A DNA stretch of 64,000 nt. Origin: CAVVVS01 sp963751355 (GTDB lineage: Bacteria > Bacteroidota > Ignavibacteria > Ignavibacteriales > Ignavibacteriaceae). Location: contig CAVVVS010000049.1 in assembly GCA_963751355.1 (NCBI GenBank), positions 62,001 to 126,000 of the forward strand, in the 5' to 3' direction. The position numbers and the translations under genes are program-made. The stretch's first letter is position 1, and the number at the start of each line of letters is the position of its first letter. Shown here one piece after another: positions 28,009 through 37,745 of this stretch. Below the pieces are notes generated by a model. It had not been told where the DNA came from, made no database searches, and saw only the letters and a list, made by a program, of their open reading frames with translations.

Positions 28009-28321
28009 GGTTTTCTTTAAAAATTGTTGAACGGTAATTTAATATTTTAACTTGTATGAAAAAATATAGTTTTTAATGGAAATACATTCTCCGTTACTTA
28101 ATTTGATGAAGACAATAATTAGCATTATCCAATGTGTGTGTTACACATCATTAAATAAAAAAAATAATACTACCTATTCCTTTTAAGAGTATAATTTATT
28201 AGATTCATCAAACGGTACCCCCCAACTTATTCAGATTTAAAATAGCAAGGATGAATGTATGTCCGTTTGCATTGTTATTACGAAAATGCTTAGTTAATAA
28301 ATATTTTATAACAGCTAAAAT
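28009..28321. other. Divergent intergenic region
   Basis: About 310 AT-rich bases lie between the phosphoesterase gene (minus) and the GAF-phosphatase gene (plus). No gene is visible. Promoters for the phosphatase and possibly the kinase array would be expected here, but I could not identify one. Confidence 0.5.
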
Positions 28322-28333
28322 TTGGTTAAATCT

Positions 28334-29635
28334 ATGGAACAAGTGACAAGTACAAGAGAACAACTGCTTGAGGAAGAAAATAAACGCCTTCGGTTAGCTG
28401 TTGAAGAACTCTCTGCCTTAAATGATATTGCTACTGCAATAACTTCTACACAGACCCTTGAATCGGTAATTGACCTGATCGTAAGAAAGTGTGTTAAACA
28501 TCTTGGTGTGGAACAAGGTGTAGTTATGCTTTTAGATGAGAAAGATCAAGACAGACCCTTCAGAACAATGATAAGAAAACAGGATTCCATTTCAGGCTTT
28601 TTACCTTACCGCCTCGACACACAACTCACCGGCTGGATGCTGAAAAATAAAACACCTCTTCTTATTAATGATTTTAAAAACGATACTAGATTTAAGTTTA
28701 TCACCAATAGTGATTTCCCGGTAAATTCATTATTAAGTGTTCCGATGATGCTGAAGGGGAAAATGATAGGTTTGGTAACGGTGTTTAATAAACATTCCGA
28801 CTCAGGATTCTCAATCGGTGAGCAGCGGCTGCTTTCTATTATAGCAGCACAATCTGCTCACTTAATAGAAAATGCACGACTTTACGAAGAAGAACAGGCT
28901 TTTTTCCGATTACAGGATGAGATGAGACTGTCATATGATATACAGGTAAATTTACTTCCGAAATCATTTCCGAAAGTTGAGGGATATCAGATTGCCGGTA
29001 AAAGCATTCCCGCTAAAGACGTGGGCGGAGATTATTTTGATTTTATACCGGTCAGTGATGGTAGAGTTGCCTTTTGTCTGGGAGATATTTCCGGTAAGGG
29101 AATTCCTGCTGCACTTCTAATGTCGAATTTACAAGCTACCTTGAGGGGACAGACCTTGATGAATATTCCCATAAAAGATTGTATTTATTTTACCAATAAT
29201 CTCCTTTACAATAATACTGACATGAATAAGTATGCGACCTTATTTTATGCTGTATTGGACAGTGCCGAAAATAAAATATTTTATTGTAATGCAGGGCATA
29301 ATGAACCTATTTTAATGGATAATAACAAAAACGTTAAAAGGATAAAAGAAGGGGGAATTGTTGTAGGGGTTATGCCGGATTACCCTTATATCGAAAAGTC
29401 GGTCGAGTTTCAACAGGGAGAAATGTTTGTCTTATATTCCGATGGTATAACCGAAGCTATGACAAAAGCCGAAGAAGAATTCGGTGAAGAAAGGCTTATT
29501 GAACTCATTAAGAATAATATGAATGCATCCGCCGAAGAATTAATTGAAATAATCTTAAAAGTTGTAAATGATTTTGCGGGAGACGTACCACAAATGGATG
29601 ATATGACAATAGTAGTATTGAAAAGAATAAATTAA
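28334..29635 (+). CDS. GAF-domain SpoIIE/RsbU-type PP2C serine phosphatase
   Basis: A TTG-started frame begins at 28322, but the ATG at 28334 is the natural start. A short N-terminal coiled coil precedes a GAF domain (about residues 35-185: LESVIDLIVRKCVKHLGVEQGVVMLL..., LLSVPMMLKGKMIGLVTVFNK). The SpoIIE phosphatase domain (about 205-430) has the metal-binding Asp residues in DVGGDYFDF and GDISGKGIPAALLM, then YCNAGHN, LYSDGITEAM and DDMTIVVLK. Such enzymes dephosphorylate Ser/Thr on STAS-domain antagonists in partner-switching pathways. It stands directly upstream of the kinase array, and a STAS protein is encoded at 54978. Confidence 0.93.
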   Translation: MEQVTSTREQLLEEENKRLRLAVEELSALNDIATAITSTQTLESVIDLIVRKCVKHLGVEQGVVMLLDEKDQDRPFRTMIRKQDSISGFLPYRLDTQLTGWMLKNKTPLLINDFKNDTRFKFITNSDFPVNSLLSVPMMLKGKMIGLVTVFNKHSDSGFSIGEQRLLSIIAAQSAHLIENARLYEEEQAFFRLQDEMRLSYDIQVNLLPKSFPKVEGYQIAGKSIPAKDVGGDYFDFIPVSDGRVAFCLGDISGKGIPAALLMSNLQATLRGQTLMNIPIKDCIYFTNNLLYNNTDMNKYATLFYAVLDSAENKIFYCNAGHNEPILMDNNKNVKRIKEGGIVVGVMPDYPYIEKSVEFQQGEMFVLYSDGITEAMTKAEEEFGEERLIELIKNNMNASAEELIEIILKVVNDFAGDVPQMDDMTIVVLKRIN

Positions 29636-29745
29636 ACCAATATTTCTGCTTGTACAATTGAACATCAAATTACTCTTTTTAAGCAGGACGAAGAGAAATT
29701 TGGTACGGGGCAATATTCATAAAATGATTTCTAAGGAGAAACAAA

Positions 29746-30504
29746 ATGTTTATGAGATTTCTTCAAATAAAGTTAAGGGCGGATGTTGTAGATAAGTTTA
29801 AAAAATTTTATCAGGAAGTTGTTTACCCGGAGCTTCAAAAGATGGAGGGATGCCTGTTTGCATCATTGATGAAGAACGGTCCTCAACCCGATGAATTTAT
29901 ATCTCTTACTTTTTGGGATACAGAAAAAAATGCTGAATTGTACGAAACTTCAGGTACGTTTCAAAAATTAATTGATCAATCTTCTCCTTTTTTTTCCGAA
30001 TCGGCAGAATGGAAGATACAGCTTAGTGAAAACCTGGAACTTGAATATAAACCGGTAGCCACCGAGCCTTCGCTTAAAAAATATTCCGTCGCCGTTCAGA
30101 GTAATAATCTAAAAGGAATAAAAGCGCAGCCCACTACCATGTATGTTCGAATAGTTTCACTCAAAACCCAGGAAGGAAAAGCAGAGGAGTTTAAAAAAAT
30201 CTATTTAGAGGAGATAATACCCTCATTAAAAGCAACACCGGGATGTAGTAATATATACCTTACTGAAAGTGTGGCAGGGGGGAATGATTTTATTTCCATT
30301 ACAATATGGAATAGTAAAAATGATGCCGACCATTACGAGCAGAGCGGACACTTCGCCGAATTATTAAAAAAAGTCGAACATACGTTTTCACATTTTTATA
30401 GATGGAAAATGACTCTGGAAAAGGATTACAGCGCATTCGTTAAAACCAGCGAGGATATATCGGTTGAAGGATACAGCGTAGTACTAGGAAAGAATTTTAA
30501 ATAA
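29746..30504 (+). CDS. Tandem ABM-domain protein
   Basis: The 252-residue protein contains two antibiotic-biosynthesis-monooxygenase-like (dimeric alpha+beta barrel) domains, residues 1-95 and 125-225. Each shows the same pattern: R-x-x-x-x-K..., FKKFYQEVVYPELQKMEGC / FKKIYLEEIIPSLKATPGC, 'DEFISLTFWDTEKNAELYE' and 'NDFISITIWNSKNDADHYE'. Single-domain ABM proteins usually pair as dimers; here the two halves are fused. They include monooxygenases, haem-degrading enzymes and signalling proteins; the substrate is unknown. A Shine-Dalgarno AAGGAG precedes the ATG. It lies between the phosphatase and the first kinase. Confidence 0.85.
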   Translation: MFMRFLQIKLRADVVDKFKKFYQEVVYPELQKMEGCLFASLMKNGPQPDEFISLTFWDTEKNAELYETSGTFQKLIDQSSPFFSESAEWKIQLSENLELEYKPVATEPSLKKYSVAVQSNNLKGIKAQPTTMYVRIVSLKTQEGKAEEFKKIYLEEIIPSLKATPGCSNIYLTESVAGGNDFISITIWNSKNDADHYEQSGHFAELLKKVEHTFSHFYRWKMTLEKDYSAFVKTSEDISVEGYSVVLGKNFK

Positions 30505-30690
30505 TCATTCTCAAATAAATCTTTGCGGATACTCAGTATTTAGAAAACTTAATTTTTATTATCGGACATTGATATTTTGCAATAGGTTAATCATGACCTT
30601 TATAAAATTTCAATTCTCTAAATTAGCTTTACCTATACAGAAAAACGTTTCCTTTGTATCTCATTATTTTTTATCTAAACGGGAGAATAT

Positions 30691-32817
30691 ATGGATAGTT
30701 TGATCGGGAAGAAGATATTACATTACAAGATAATTGAACATATCGGACAAGGAGGGATGGGAGTTGTATATAAAGCTGAAGACAGCAAGTTAAAACGTGA
30801 AGTCGCTATAAAATTCCTTCCGCGTTTCATATCTGCAAATAAAGAAGAACGTCAAAGGTTTGAAATTGAAGCCCAGGCTGCCGCTGCTCTTAACCATCCG
30901 AACATTGCCACAATACATGCAATTGAAGAAAGTGACGGCGAAATATTCATTGTAATGGAATATATAAACGGGCAGGAATTAAAAGAAAAAATAAAAACCG
31001 TTAAATTATCTATTGAAGAATCCTTAAAAATCATTGAGCAGATTGCCAACGGATTAAATGCCGCACACCAAAAAGGAATTATTCATCGTGATATTAAAAG
31101 CGGTAACGTAATGATAACCTCCTCCGGTCAAGTAAAAATAATGGACTTCGGATTAGCGAAAGTTAGTGGAAGCAGCCAAATTACCAAAATCGGTACTACA
31201 ATCGGTACAACTGCATATATGTCGCCTGAGCAGGCTCACGGCGAAAAAGTCGATCATCGTGCGGATATTTGGGCAATGGGAATTATTCTATATGAAATGC
31301 TTGCGGGTCATGTTCCGTATATGGGTGAGTTTGAGCAGGCAGTGGTTTATTCTATCCTTAATGAAGACCCTGCACCGATTTCACAATCCCGGGCAGATGT
31401 ACCAATAGGATTGGAACAAATCGTTAATAAAATGCTGGCAAAAGATATTAACCTTAGATGTCAAAGTGTTGAGGATTTTCTTAAAGATCTCAAAGAGTTT
31501 AATACCAGGAACAAAGGAATAGAAAAAGACGATGCCGACAAAACTATCGCAGTTTTACCTTTCGAAAATATAAGCCCCGATAAAGAGACCGATTATTTTG
31601 CCGACGGACTTGCAGAAGAACTGATCATCAATTTATCAAAAATCAAAGAAGTCAGCGTTGTTGCCAGGACAAACTCCATGCAGTATAAAGGGACAAAAAA
31701 AGATATAAAAACTATCGGAAGAGAATTACAAGTCCGTTACATCATGGAAGGAAGCGTTAGAAAATTTAAAGACGATGTAAGAATTTCCGTTCAATTAATA
31801 GACGTTCATAAAAGCACGCAGTTGTGGGGTGAAACTTACAAAGGTAAACTTGCCGATATTTTTGATATACAGGAAAAAGTTTCAAAGGAAATTGTGGAAG
31901 CTCTTATGGTAAAACTCTCGCCGGTAGAAAAAATAAGTTTAACAAAACGACCTACCTTAAATGCCGAAGCTTTTGATTGTTATTTAAAAGGAAGAAATTT
32001 GCTGTTGAGTAGGACCAAAAATAATCTTGATTTCGCAATTTTATTGTTTGAAAAAGCAGTAGAATTGGACCCGCGTTTTGCCTCGGCATATGCAGCTTTG
32101 GGTGAAGCTTACGGTACAATGTATCGAGATTTTGACAGGCTTGAAGGATGGCTTGATAAAGCGCTGGATGTTAGTCTTAAAGCTTTAATGTACGATTCTT
32201 CTTTATCCGAAGCTTATGCGTCGCTTGGATTAGCTTACTTCGGAAAGAATGAACTAGACGAAGCATTATCGGCTACTAAGAAAGCAATAGAGCTTGATCC
32301 GAATAATGATAATGCATACTGGATTCTTTCTCGAATATATCATACCGCCGATCGCGATAGAGAAGCTGCGGAAGCATTGGAAAAATTGATTTCCATAAAT
32401 CCGGAATTTCTAATTGCTTATTCGGACCTTCAAATGTATTATGAAAGATTAGGCGAAAAAGAAAAATATCAGCAAACCCTTGAATCTGTTGTTAGAGTTT
32501 CACCGGGGTATATAATTCGCCATCCGGAAGATACTTACAGAAGAATGTCCTATGCGGTCACCCTGGCAATTTTAGGGGATGGGGAAAAAGCAAAAATAGA
32601 GGGAGAGAAAGCAATAGAATTGAGTCCAAACGATCCTATTATGATGTACTACGGTGCTTGTCTTTATTCCCGCCTGAATGAAAAAGAAAGGGCAATAGAT
32701 CTTCTCGGTGATGCCATAAAACATGGGTACGTAAATTTCGAATGGATAAAGCGTGATCCCGACTTTGAAAATATTCATAATGAATCCGCATACATAAAAT
32801 TAATAGAGGGTAAATAA
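30691..32817 (+). CDS. K1: cytosolic Hanks-type Ser/Thr kinase with TolB-N-like and TPR domains
   Basis: The 708-residue protein has a complete kinase domain (about residues 12-270): Gly loop GQGGMGVVYKAED, Lys41 in VAIKF, catalytic D134 in HRDIKSGN, D152 in MDFGLAK, and activation segment TTAYMSPEQA. Residues 286-410 form a TolB-N-like domain (IAVLPFENISPDKETDYFADG; RYIMEGSVRK; QLWGETYKGKLADIFDIQEKV), found in COG5616 regulators. Residues 430-700 are TPRs, ending with the conserved FEWIKRDPDFENIHNESAY tail. There is no transmembrane helix, so kinase and sensor are both cytosolic. It is the first member of the 33-kb array. Confidence 0.95.
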   Translation: MDSLIGKKILHYKIIEHIGQGGMGVVYKAEDSKLKREVAIKFLPRFISANKEERQRFEIEAQAAAALNHPNIATIHAIEESDGEIFIVMEYINGQELKEKIKTVKLSIEESLKIIEQIANGLNAAHQKGIIHRDIKSGNVMITSSGQVKIMDFGLAKVSGSSQITKIGTTIGTTAYMSPEQAHGEKVDHRADIWAMGIILYEMLAGHVPYMGEFEQAVVYSILNEDPAPISQSRADVPIGLEQIVNKMLAKDINLRCQSVEDFLKDLKEFNTRNKGIEKDDADKTIAVLPFENISPDKETDYFADGLAEELIINLSKIKEVSVVARTNSMQYKGTKKDIKTIGRELQVRYIMEGSVRKFKDDVRISVQLIDVHKSTQLWGETYKGKLADIFDIQEKVSKEIVEALMVKLSPVEKISLTKRPTLNAEAFDCYLKGRNLLLSRTKNNLDFAILLFEKAVELDPRFASAYAALGEAYGTMYRDFDRLEGWLDKALDVSLKALMYDSSLSEAYASLGLAYFGKNELDEALSATKKAIELDPNNDNAYWILSRIYHTADRDREAAEALEKLISINPEFLIAYSDLQMYYERLGEKEKYQQTLESVVRVSPGYIIRHPEDTYRRMSYAVTLAILGDGEKAKIEGEKAIELSPNDPIMMYYGACLYSRLNEKERAIDLLGDAIKHGYVNFEWIKRDPDFENIHNESAYIKLIEGK

Positions 32818-32891
32818 TCCGGTATAATTTTTTTCTGTGTTGCTAATAAATAAATGTAATATTACTATCAATTATTTAGGGGTAGGATTAG

Positions 32892-35030
32892 ATGGAAAAT
32901 GTAGTAGGAAAAACATTCTCGCATTATAAAATATTAGAAAAAATAGGCGAGGGGGGTATGGGTGTTGTGTATAAAGCTGAAGATTTGAAACTTGATCGTA
33001 CAGTTGCAATAAAGTTTCTTCCATCCCATTTGGCATCCTCGGAAGATAATAAAGCAAGATTTGTAAGAGAGGCAAAATCTGCCGCAGCATTAAATCATCC
33101 TAACATTCTAAGTGTATTCGAAATCGATGAAGTCAATTCCACGTCGATTATAGTTATGGAATTTGTAGACGGACAAACACTTAAATCATATATATCTAAA
33201 GTCACTTCGGGAACCGGCGTTCCGGTTTTAAAGGCTATTGATTGGATGGAACAGCTATGTGAAGGCTTACAAGCAGCCCACAATCAAAATATAATTCATC
33301 GAGATATCAAAACAGAAAATATTATGATTACAAGGGATGAAAGATTAAAGATAATGGATTTCGGATTAGCAAAGCTTAAAGACACGAACGGGATAACAAA
33401 GGCAGGAACATCGATCGGCACCTTATCATATATGTCTCCCGAACAAGCACACGGAATGTCTGCCGATCAACGGAGTGATATTTGGTCGCTTGGTGTTGTA
33501 TTTTATGAAATATTAACTGGTGAACTCCCCTTTAAAGCTGAGCATGAAGCCGGGTTGTTCTACATGATTACAAATGAAGATCCCCCGCCGCCTAACTTAT
33601 TGAACAAAAAAATTCCGCACCAACTGGATGCGGTAGTGAAAAAAATGCTGGACAAAGAAAGAGATAATCGATTTCAAAATACCGGTGAATTATTGATCAC
33701 GCTCAGAATAGTGAGAGAAGATATCAAAAATTTGTCCGTTCAGGAAAAAAGCAAAGCAATTGTTGTTTTACCGTTCGATAATATAAGTCCCGATACCGAT
33801 AGTGATTATTTTGCCGATGGATTAACGGAAGAATTAATTGCAAATCTATCCAGGCTAAAAGATATAAGGTTAGTTCCCAGAACAACATCCATGAGATATA
33901 AAGGAACTAATAAAGATATTAAAACAATCGGAAGGGAACTTGGTACGAGATATATACTTGCAGGAAGTGTGCGAAAATTTCAGGAAAATTTGCGCATTAC
34001 CGTGGAACTTATTGATGTGGATAATGATTCTCAGCTTTGGGCAGAAACATTTAAAGGGAAATTAGCCGATGTATTTGATATCCAGGAAAGAGTATCGAAG
34101 GAAATTGTGGATGCTCTAAGACTAAAACTATCACCTACCGAAAAAGTAGTTCTTGAAAAACGTTCCACACTAAATGCCGAAGCCTTTGACCTTTATTTAA
34201 GAGCAAGGGATTTCCTTTACAGGATGACAAAGGCAAATATTCAGTTTGCTATTCAACTTTTTCAAAAGGCAATTGAAGTCGATCCCCGTTATGCATCCGC
34301 GTATGCGGGATTAAGCGAATCATATGCATATCTGTTTCTCTATTTTGAAAGAAATAAAACATTGCTCGATAAAGCGATTGAAGCTAGTTTAAAAGCAATG
34401 ATGTACGATGCAACTCTTTCCGAAGCATATGCTGCCCTTGCTCTTGCGCATTATAACGGTAATTCTTTAGCAGAAGCAACAACCGCCGGCGAAAAGGCAG
34501 TAGAACTGGATCCTAATAATTTCACGGGCATCTGGATACTTGGAAGAATTTACCATAGCACGGACAGAGATAAAGAAGCCATAGAATTATACAAGAAAGT
34601 GATAAATCTAAACCCGGATTTTTATTCTGCGAACCTTGATTTACGTTCAAGCTATGAGAGGTTGGGGATGAAAGAAGAATATGAAAAAACTCTTCAAGCT
34701 TCACTTGAGTTATATCCGAGGTATCTATCCCAGCATCCGGATGATGCACGGGCTCATATATTATATGCCACAGATTTAGCTCAAGTAGGGAAATTAGAGG
34801 AAGCGAAAAAAGAGAGCATAAAAGCGTTAGAGTTAAGTCCGGATGATGCGCTGATGCAGTACAACGGCGCATGTTTTTATGCTCGTATGGGGGAAAGCAA
34901 ACAAGCGATAGATTATTTGGATAAAGCCATCAAAACCGGGTGGGAGAATTTTGAGTGGATGAAAAGAGATACTGATCTGGATTCAATAAGAAATGAACCT
35001 GAATATTTAAAATTAATCAGCGGAAAATAA
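32892..35030 (+). CDS. K2: cytosolic Ser/Thr kinase with TolB-N-like and TPR domains
   Basis: At 712 residues it has the same plan as K1. The kinase domain shows GEGGMGVVYKAED, VAIKF, HRDIKTEN, DFGLAK and SYMSPEQA. A TolB-N-like domain spans about residues 288-418 (IVVLPFDNISPDTDSDYFADG, RYILAGSVRK), and TPRs run to the same W-x-K-R-D-type tail. The loop after the hinge is longer than in K1 (SKVTSGTGVPVL). There is no membrane helix. It is separated from K1 by 74 bases and from K3 by 89, so co-transcription is possible but a promoter in these gaps cannot be excluded. Confidence 0.95.
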   Translation: MENVVGKTFSHYKILEKIGEGGMGVVYKAEDLKLDRTVAIKFLPSHLASSEDNKARFVREAKSAAALNHPNILSVFEIDEVNSTSIIVMEFVDGQTLKSYISKVTSGTGVPVLKAIDWMEQLCEGLQAAHNQNIIHRDIKTENIMITRDERLKIMDFGLAKLKDTNGITKAGTSIGTLSYMSPEQAHGMSADQRSDIWSLGVVFYEILTGELPFKAEHEAGLFYMITNEDPPPPNLLNKKIPHQLDAVVKKMLDKERDNRFQNTGELLITLRIVREDIKNLSVQEKSKAIVVLPFDNISPDTDSDYFADGLTEELIANLSRLKDIRLVPRTTSMRYKGTNKDIKTIGRELGTRYILAGSVRKFQENLRITVELIDVDNDSQLWAETFKGKLADVFDIQERVSKEIVDALRLKLSPTEKVVLEKRSTLNAEAFDLYLRARDFLYRMTKANIQFAIQLFQKAIEVDPRYASAYAGLSESYAYLFLYFERNKTLLDKAIEASLKAMMYDATLSEAYAALALAHYNGNSLAEATTAGEKAVELDPNNFTGIWILGRIYHSTDRDKEAIELYKKVINLNPDFYSANLDLRSSYERLGMKEEYEKTLQASLELYPRYLSQHPDDARAHILYATDLAQVGKLEEAKKESIKALELSPDDALMQYNGACFYARMGESKQAIDYLDKAIKTGWENFEWMKRDTDLDSIRNEPEYLKLISGK

Positions 35031-35119
35031 ATGCCTGTATTCTATGATTGTAATAACCGGCAGTTACAAAATAATATAACATAAGTTAAAAGTATTTATC
35101 GATTAGGAAGGTTGCTGAG

Positions 35120-37258
35120 ATGTTAGAAAAAAACAATCAGGTGATATCACACTATAAAATAGCAGATAAAATCGGCGAAGGCGGAATGGGGGTTGTGTAT
35201 AAAGCCGAGGATTTAAAACTTGGCAGATCCGTTGCAATTAAATTTTTACCGGCACACCTTGCTTCCGAAGAAGAAAATAAATCAAGGTTTCTCCAGGAAG
35301 CAAAAGCGGCCGCAGCTTTGAACCATCCAAATATATTGAGTGTATACGAGATAGATGAACAGAACAATTCACTATTTATCGTGATGGAATTTATAGAAGG
35401 CGAAACATTAAAATCATATATCGCTAATCTAAAATCAGGTTCAGGAATTCCATATATTAAAGCAACTGGATGGTTAGTTCTAATTGCACAGGGGCTTAAG
35501 GCTGCGCACGATAAAAATATTATTCATCGCGATATTAAAAGCGAAAACATCATGCTGACCAAAAATGAACAACCTAAAATTATGGATTTTGGTTTGGCTA
35601 AACTGCAGGGAAGTTCGGGTTTAACAAAAACAGGCACTTCGCTCGGTACTCTCTCATATATGGCTCCCGAACAAGCCCAGGGATTGCCGGCAGATCATCG
35701 TTCCGATATTTGGTCGCTCGGAGTAGTTTTTTATGAAATGCTCACGGGCGAAACTCTATTTAAGGCTGAACATGAAGCGGCATTATTATATTTGATTGTG
35801 AATGAAGAACCTCCTGCACCGAGCCTTCTTGACAGAAAAATTCCGCATCAATTGGACCTGATCGTTCAAAAAATGCTGGAAAAAGATCCTGCCAAAAGAT
35901 ATCAAAAAATTGATGAAATAATTAAAGCACTTACTAATGTTCAAGCGGAAATTGAAAAATCATCTAAAGCTGTTAAAAAGAAAGCTATCGCAGTTCTGCC
36001 TTTTGACAATATAAGTTCCGATAAAGAGAATGAATATTTTGGCGATGGATTAACGGAAGAACTTATTGCAAATTTATCACGATTGAAAGAAATGAGAGTA
36101 ATTTCAAGAACAACGACAATGCAATACAAGGGGACGAAGAAAGATATTAGAACTATCGGTACGGAATTGGGGGCAAGATATATCATGGAAGGAAGTGTGA
36201 GAAAGTTTCACGATGATTTAAGAATTACAGCCCAGTTAATTGATGTTGAAAGCGATGAACAGTTGTGGGCGGAAACTTATAAAGGAAAGCTTGCCGATAT
36301 TTTTGATATTCAAGAAAAAGTGGCAAAACAAATTGTTGATGCCCTGATGGTAAAGTTAACACCTACAGAAAAAGTTGAATTAACAAAACGCCCCACATTA
36401 AATGCAGAGGCTTATGACTATAATCTCCGGGCAAGGAATTATTTATACAGGCAGTCGAAGAACAATATTCAAATCGCTATCCAATTTTTTGAAAAAGCTA
36501 TTACGCTCGATTCCCGTTATGCCGAAGCATATGCCGGTCTGGCGGAGGCATTCGCTATAAGATATGCTTATTTTGAAAGAAAGGACGAATGGCTGGAAAA
36601 AGCTTTGGAGTTGAGTTTAAAAGCAATTATGTATGACTCAACTCTCTCAGAAGCATATGCAGCACTGGCTCTCGCTTATTTTTATAAGTCATCTTTTGAT
36701 GAAGCAATAACCGCCGTGAATAAATCCCTCGAATTGGACCCGAATAACTTTTTCGGTTATTGGATATTAGGAAGAATATTTTTTACAACCGATAGAAACA
36801 GTGAAGCAGTTGAACCATTCAAAAAAGTACTTGAATTAAATCCTGAATTCTACACTGTGTACGGCGATTTAAGAATGATTTATGAGCACTTAAATGAAAA
36901 ACAAAAGCACGATGAACTGATTCAAACCGCATTGGAATTTTTCCCAAGGTATCTTAATAAGATTCCGGAAGATTCGCGGGCGCATATGTTCTATGCACAG
37001 CAATTATTATTGGGTGGAAAAACAAAAGAAGCAAAAGAAGAAATTAATACAGCATTAGATTTGAACCCTGATGATAATGTGATGCAATATAATGCTGCCT
37101 GCCTGTATTCCAGGATGAGCGAAAAACAAAAGGCAATTGAGGTTTTAAATAAAATAATAGCAGCAGGATTTGCAAATTTTGAATGGATTAAAAGAGATCC
37201 AGATTTGGAGAATATCCGGAACGAGCCTGAATATATTGAACTGATGAAAGATAAATAG
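35120..37258 (+). CDS. K3: cytosolic Ser/Thr kinase with TolB-N-like and TPR domains
   Basis: This 712-residue paralogue is closest to K2 (same length, same long hinge loop, SYMAPEQA activation segment). Catalytic features are intact: VAIKF, HRDIKSEN, MDFGLAK. The TolB-N-like domain starts near residue 287 (IAVLPFDNISSDKENEYFGDG), and TPRs fill the rest up to the FEWIKRDPDLENIRNEPEY tail. There is no membrane helix. A small unknown gene starts five bases after its stop codon, suggesting that the two products work together. Confidence 0.95.
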   Translation: MLEKNNQVISHYKIADKIGEGGMGVVYKAEDLKLGRSVAIKFLPAHLASEEENKSRFLQEAKAAAALNHPNILSVYEIDEQNNSLFIVMEFIEGETLKSYIANLKSGSGIPYIKATGWLVLIAQGLKAAHDKNIIHRDIKSENIMLTKNEQPKIMDFGLAKLQGSSGLTKTGTSLGTLSYMAPEQAQGLPADHRSDIWSLGVVFYEMLTGETLFKAEHEAALLYLIVNEEPPAPSLLDRKIPHQLDLIVQKMLEKDPAKRYQKIDEIIKALTNVQAEIEKSSKAVKKKAIAVLPFDNISSDKENEYFGDGLTEELIANLSRLKEMRVISRTTTMQYKGTKKDIRTIGTELGARYIMEGSVRKFHDDLRITAQLIDVESDEQLWAETYKGKLADIFDIQEKVAKQIVDALMVKLTPTEKVELTKRPTLNAEAYDYNLRARNYLYRQSKNNIQIAIQFFEKAITLDSRYAEAYAGLAEAFAIRYAYFERKDEWLEKALELSLKAIMYDSTLSEAYAALALAYFYKSSFDEAITAVNKSLELDPNNFFGYWILGRIFFTTDRNSEAVEPFKKVLELNPEFYTVYGDLRMIYEHLNEKQKHDELIQTALEFFPRYLNKIPEDSRAHMFYAQQLLLGGKTKEAKEEINTALDLNPDDNVMQYNAACLYSRMSEKQKAIEVLNKIIAAGFANFEWIKRDPDLENIRNEPEYIELMKDK

Positions 37259-37263
37259 AGTAA

Positions 37264-37602
37264 ATGAATTTTGAACTTAAAAATATGGTTGAACAGGCAG
37301 ATAACTTACATCAAGTAAAAAAGGCTGATTTACAACCCGGAGACGAAGTTCATTTGAGAACAAGAAATTCCATTTATTCCATTAGGGTTGAAAAAGACGG
37401 AAGTTATTTAGTTTCGGGCGGTTGGTTTGATAAAATGGAATTATCTCCGGTTAAAGCTACAATAAACGGCTGTACCTGGGGCGGCAGTGTAATTAAAACA
37501 GATATAGTTGCAGCATGCGGATTGTATCTTGAATTCGGTAACAGGCTTATAACAAGTACAATTCAAGAAATTATTTTTTTACCCGGAAGAATTAGAAATT
37601 AA
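37264..37602 (+). CDS. Unknown 112-residue protein coupled to K3
   Basis: I do not recognise a named family. The protein has no signal peptide or membrane helix and looks beta-rich: LQPGDEVHLRTRNSIYSIRV, then a Gly/Trp-containing SGGWFDKM, INGCTWGGSVIKTD and AACGLYLEFGNR. The mix of conserved-looking Cys, Trp and Gly residues suggests a compact folded domain. The start lies five bases after the K3 stop codon, so translation is probably coupled. A substrate, an adaptor or a regulator of the kinase are all possible; nothing in the sequence decides. Confidence 0.75.
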   Translation: MNFELKNMVEQADNLHQVKKADLQPGDEVHLRTRNSIYSIRVEKDGSYLVSGGWFDKMELSPVKATINGCTWGGSVIKTDIVAACGLYLEFGNRLITSTIQEIIFLPGRIRN

Positions 37603-37745
37603 CGGTTTGCGGATACCGTTTATATGGTCATTCGATACCCATTTTGAAAAAATAATTTAGAATAATGACAGATAACGAATTCTCCTTCACTATGGGAATT
37701 ATTTTAAAACCTTAAGATGAAAAAAACAATTCTTCCGTGATAACT

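Noticed and set aside
33205..33230. Palindrome GGAAC-CGGC-GTTCC in the K2 hinge loop as another inserted repeat
   Set aside because: Arms are only five bases and K3 has a similar loop length without the palindrome, so this may be chance; it does lie at the same tolerant site.
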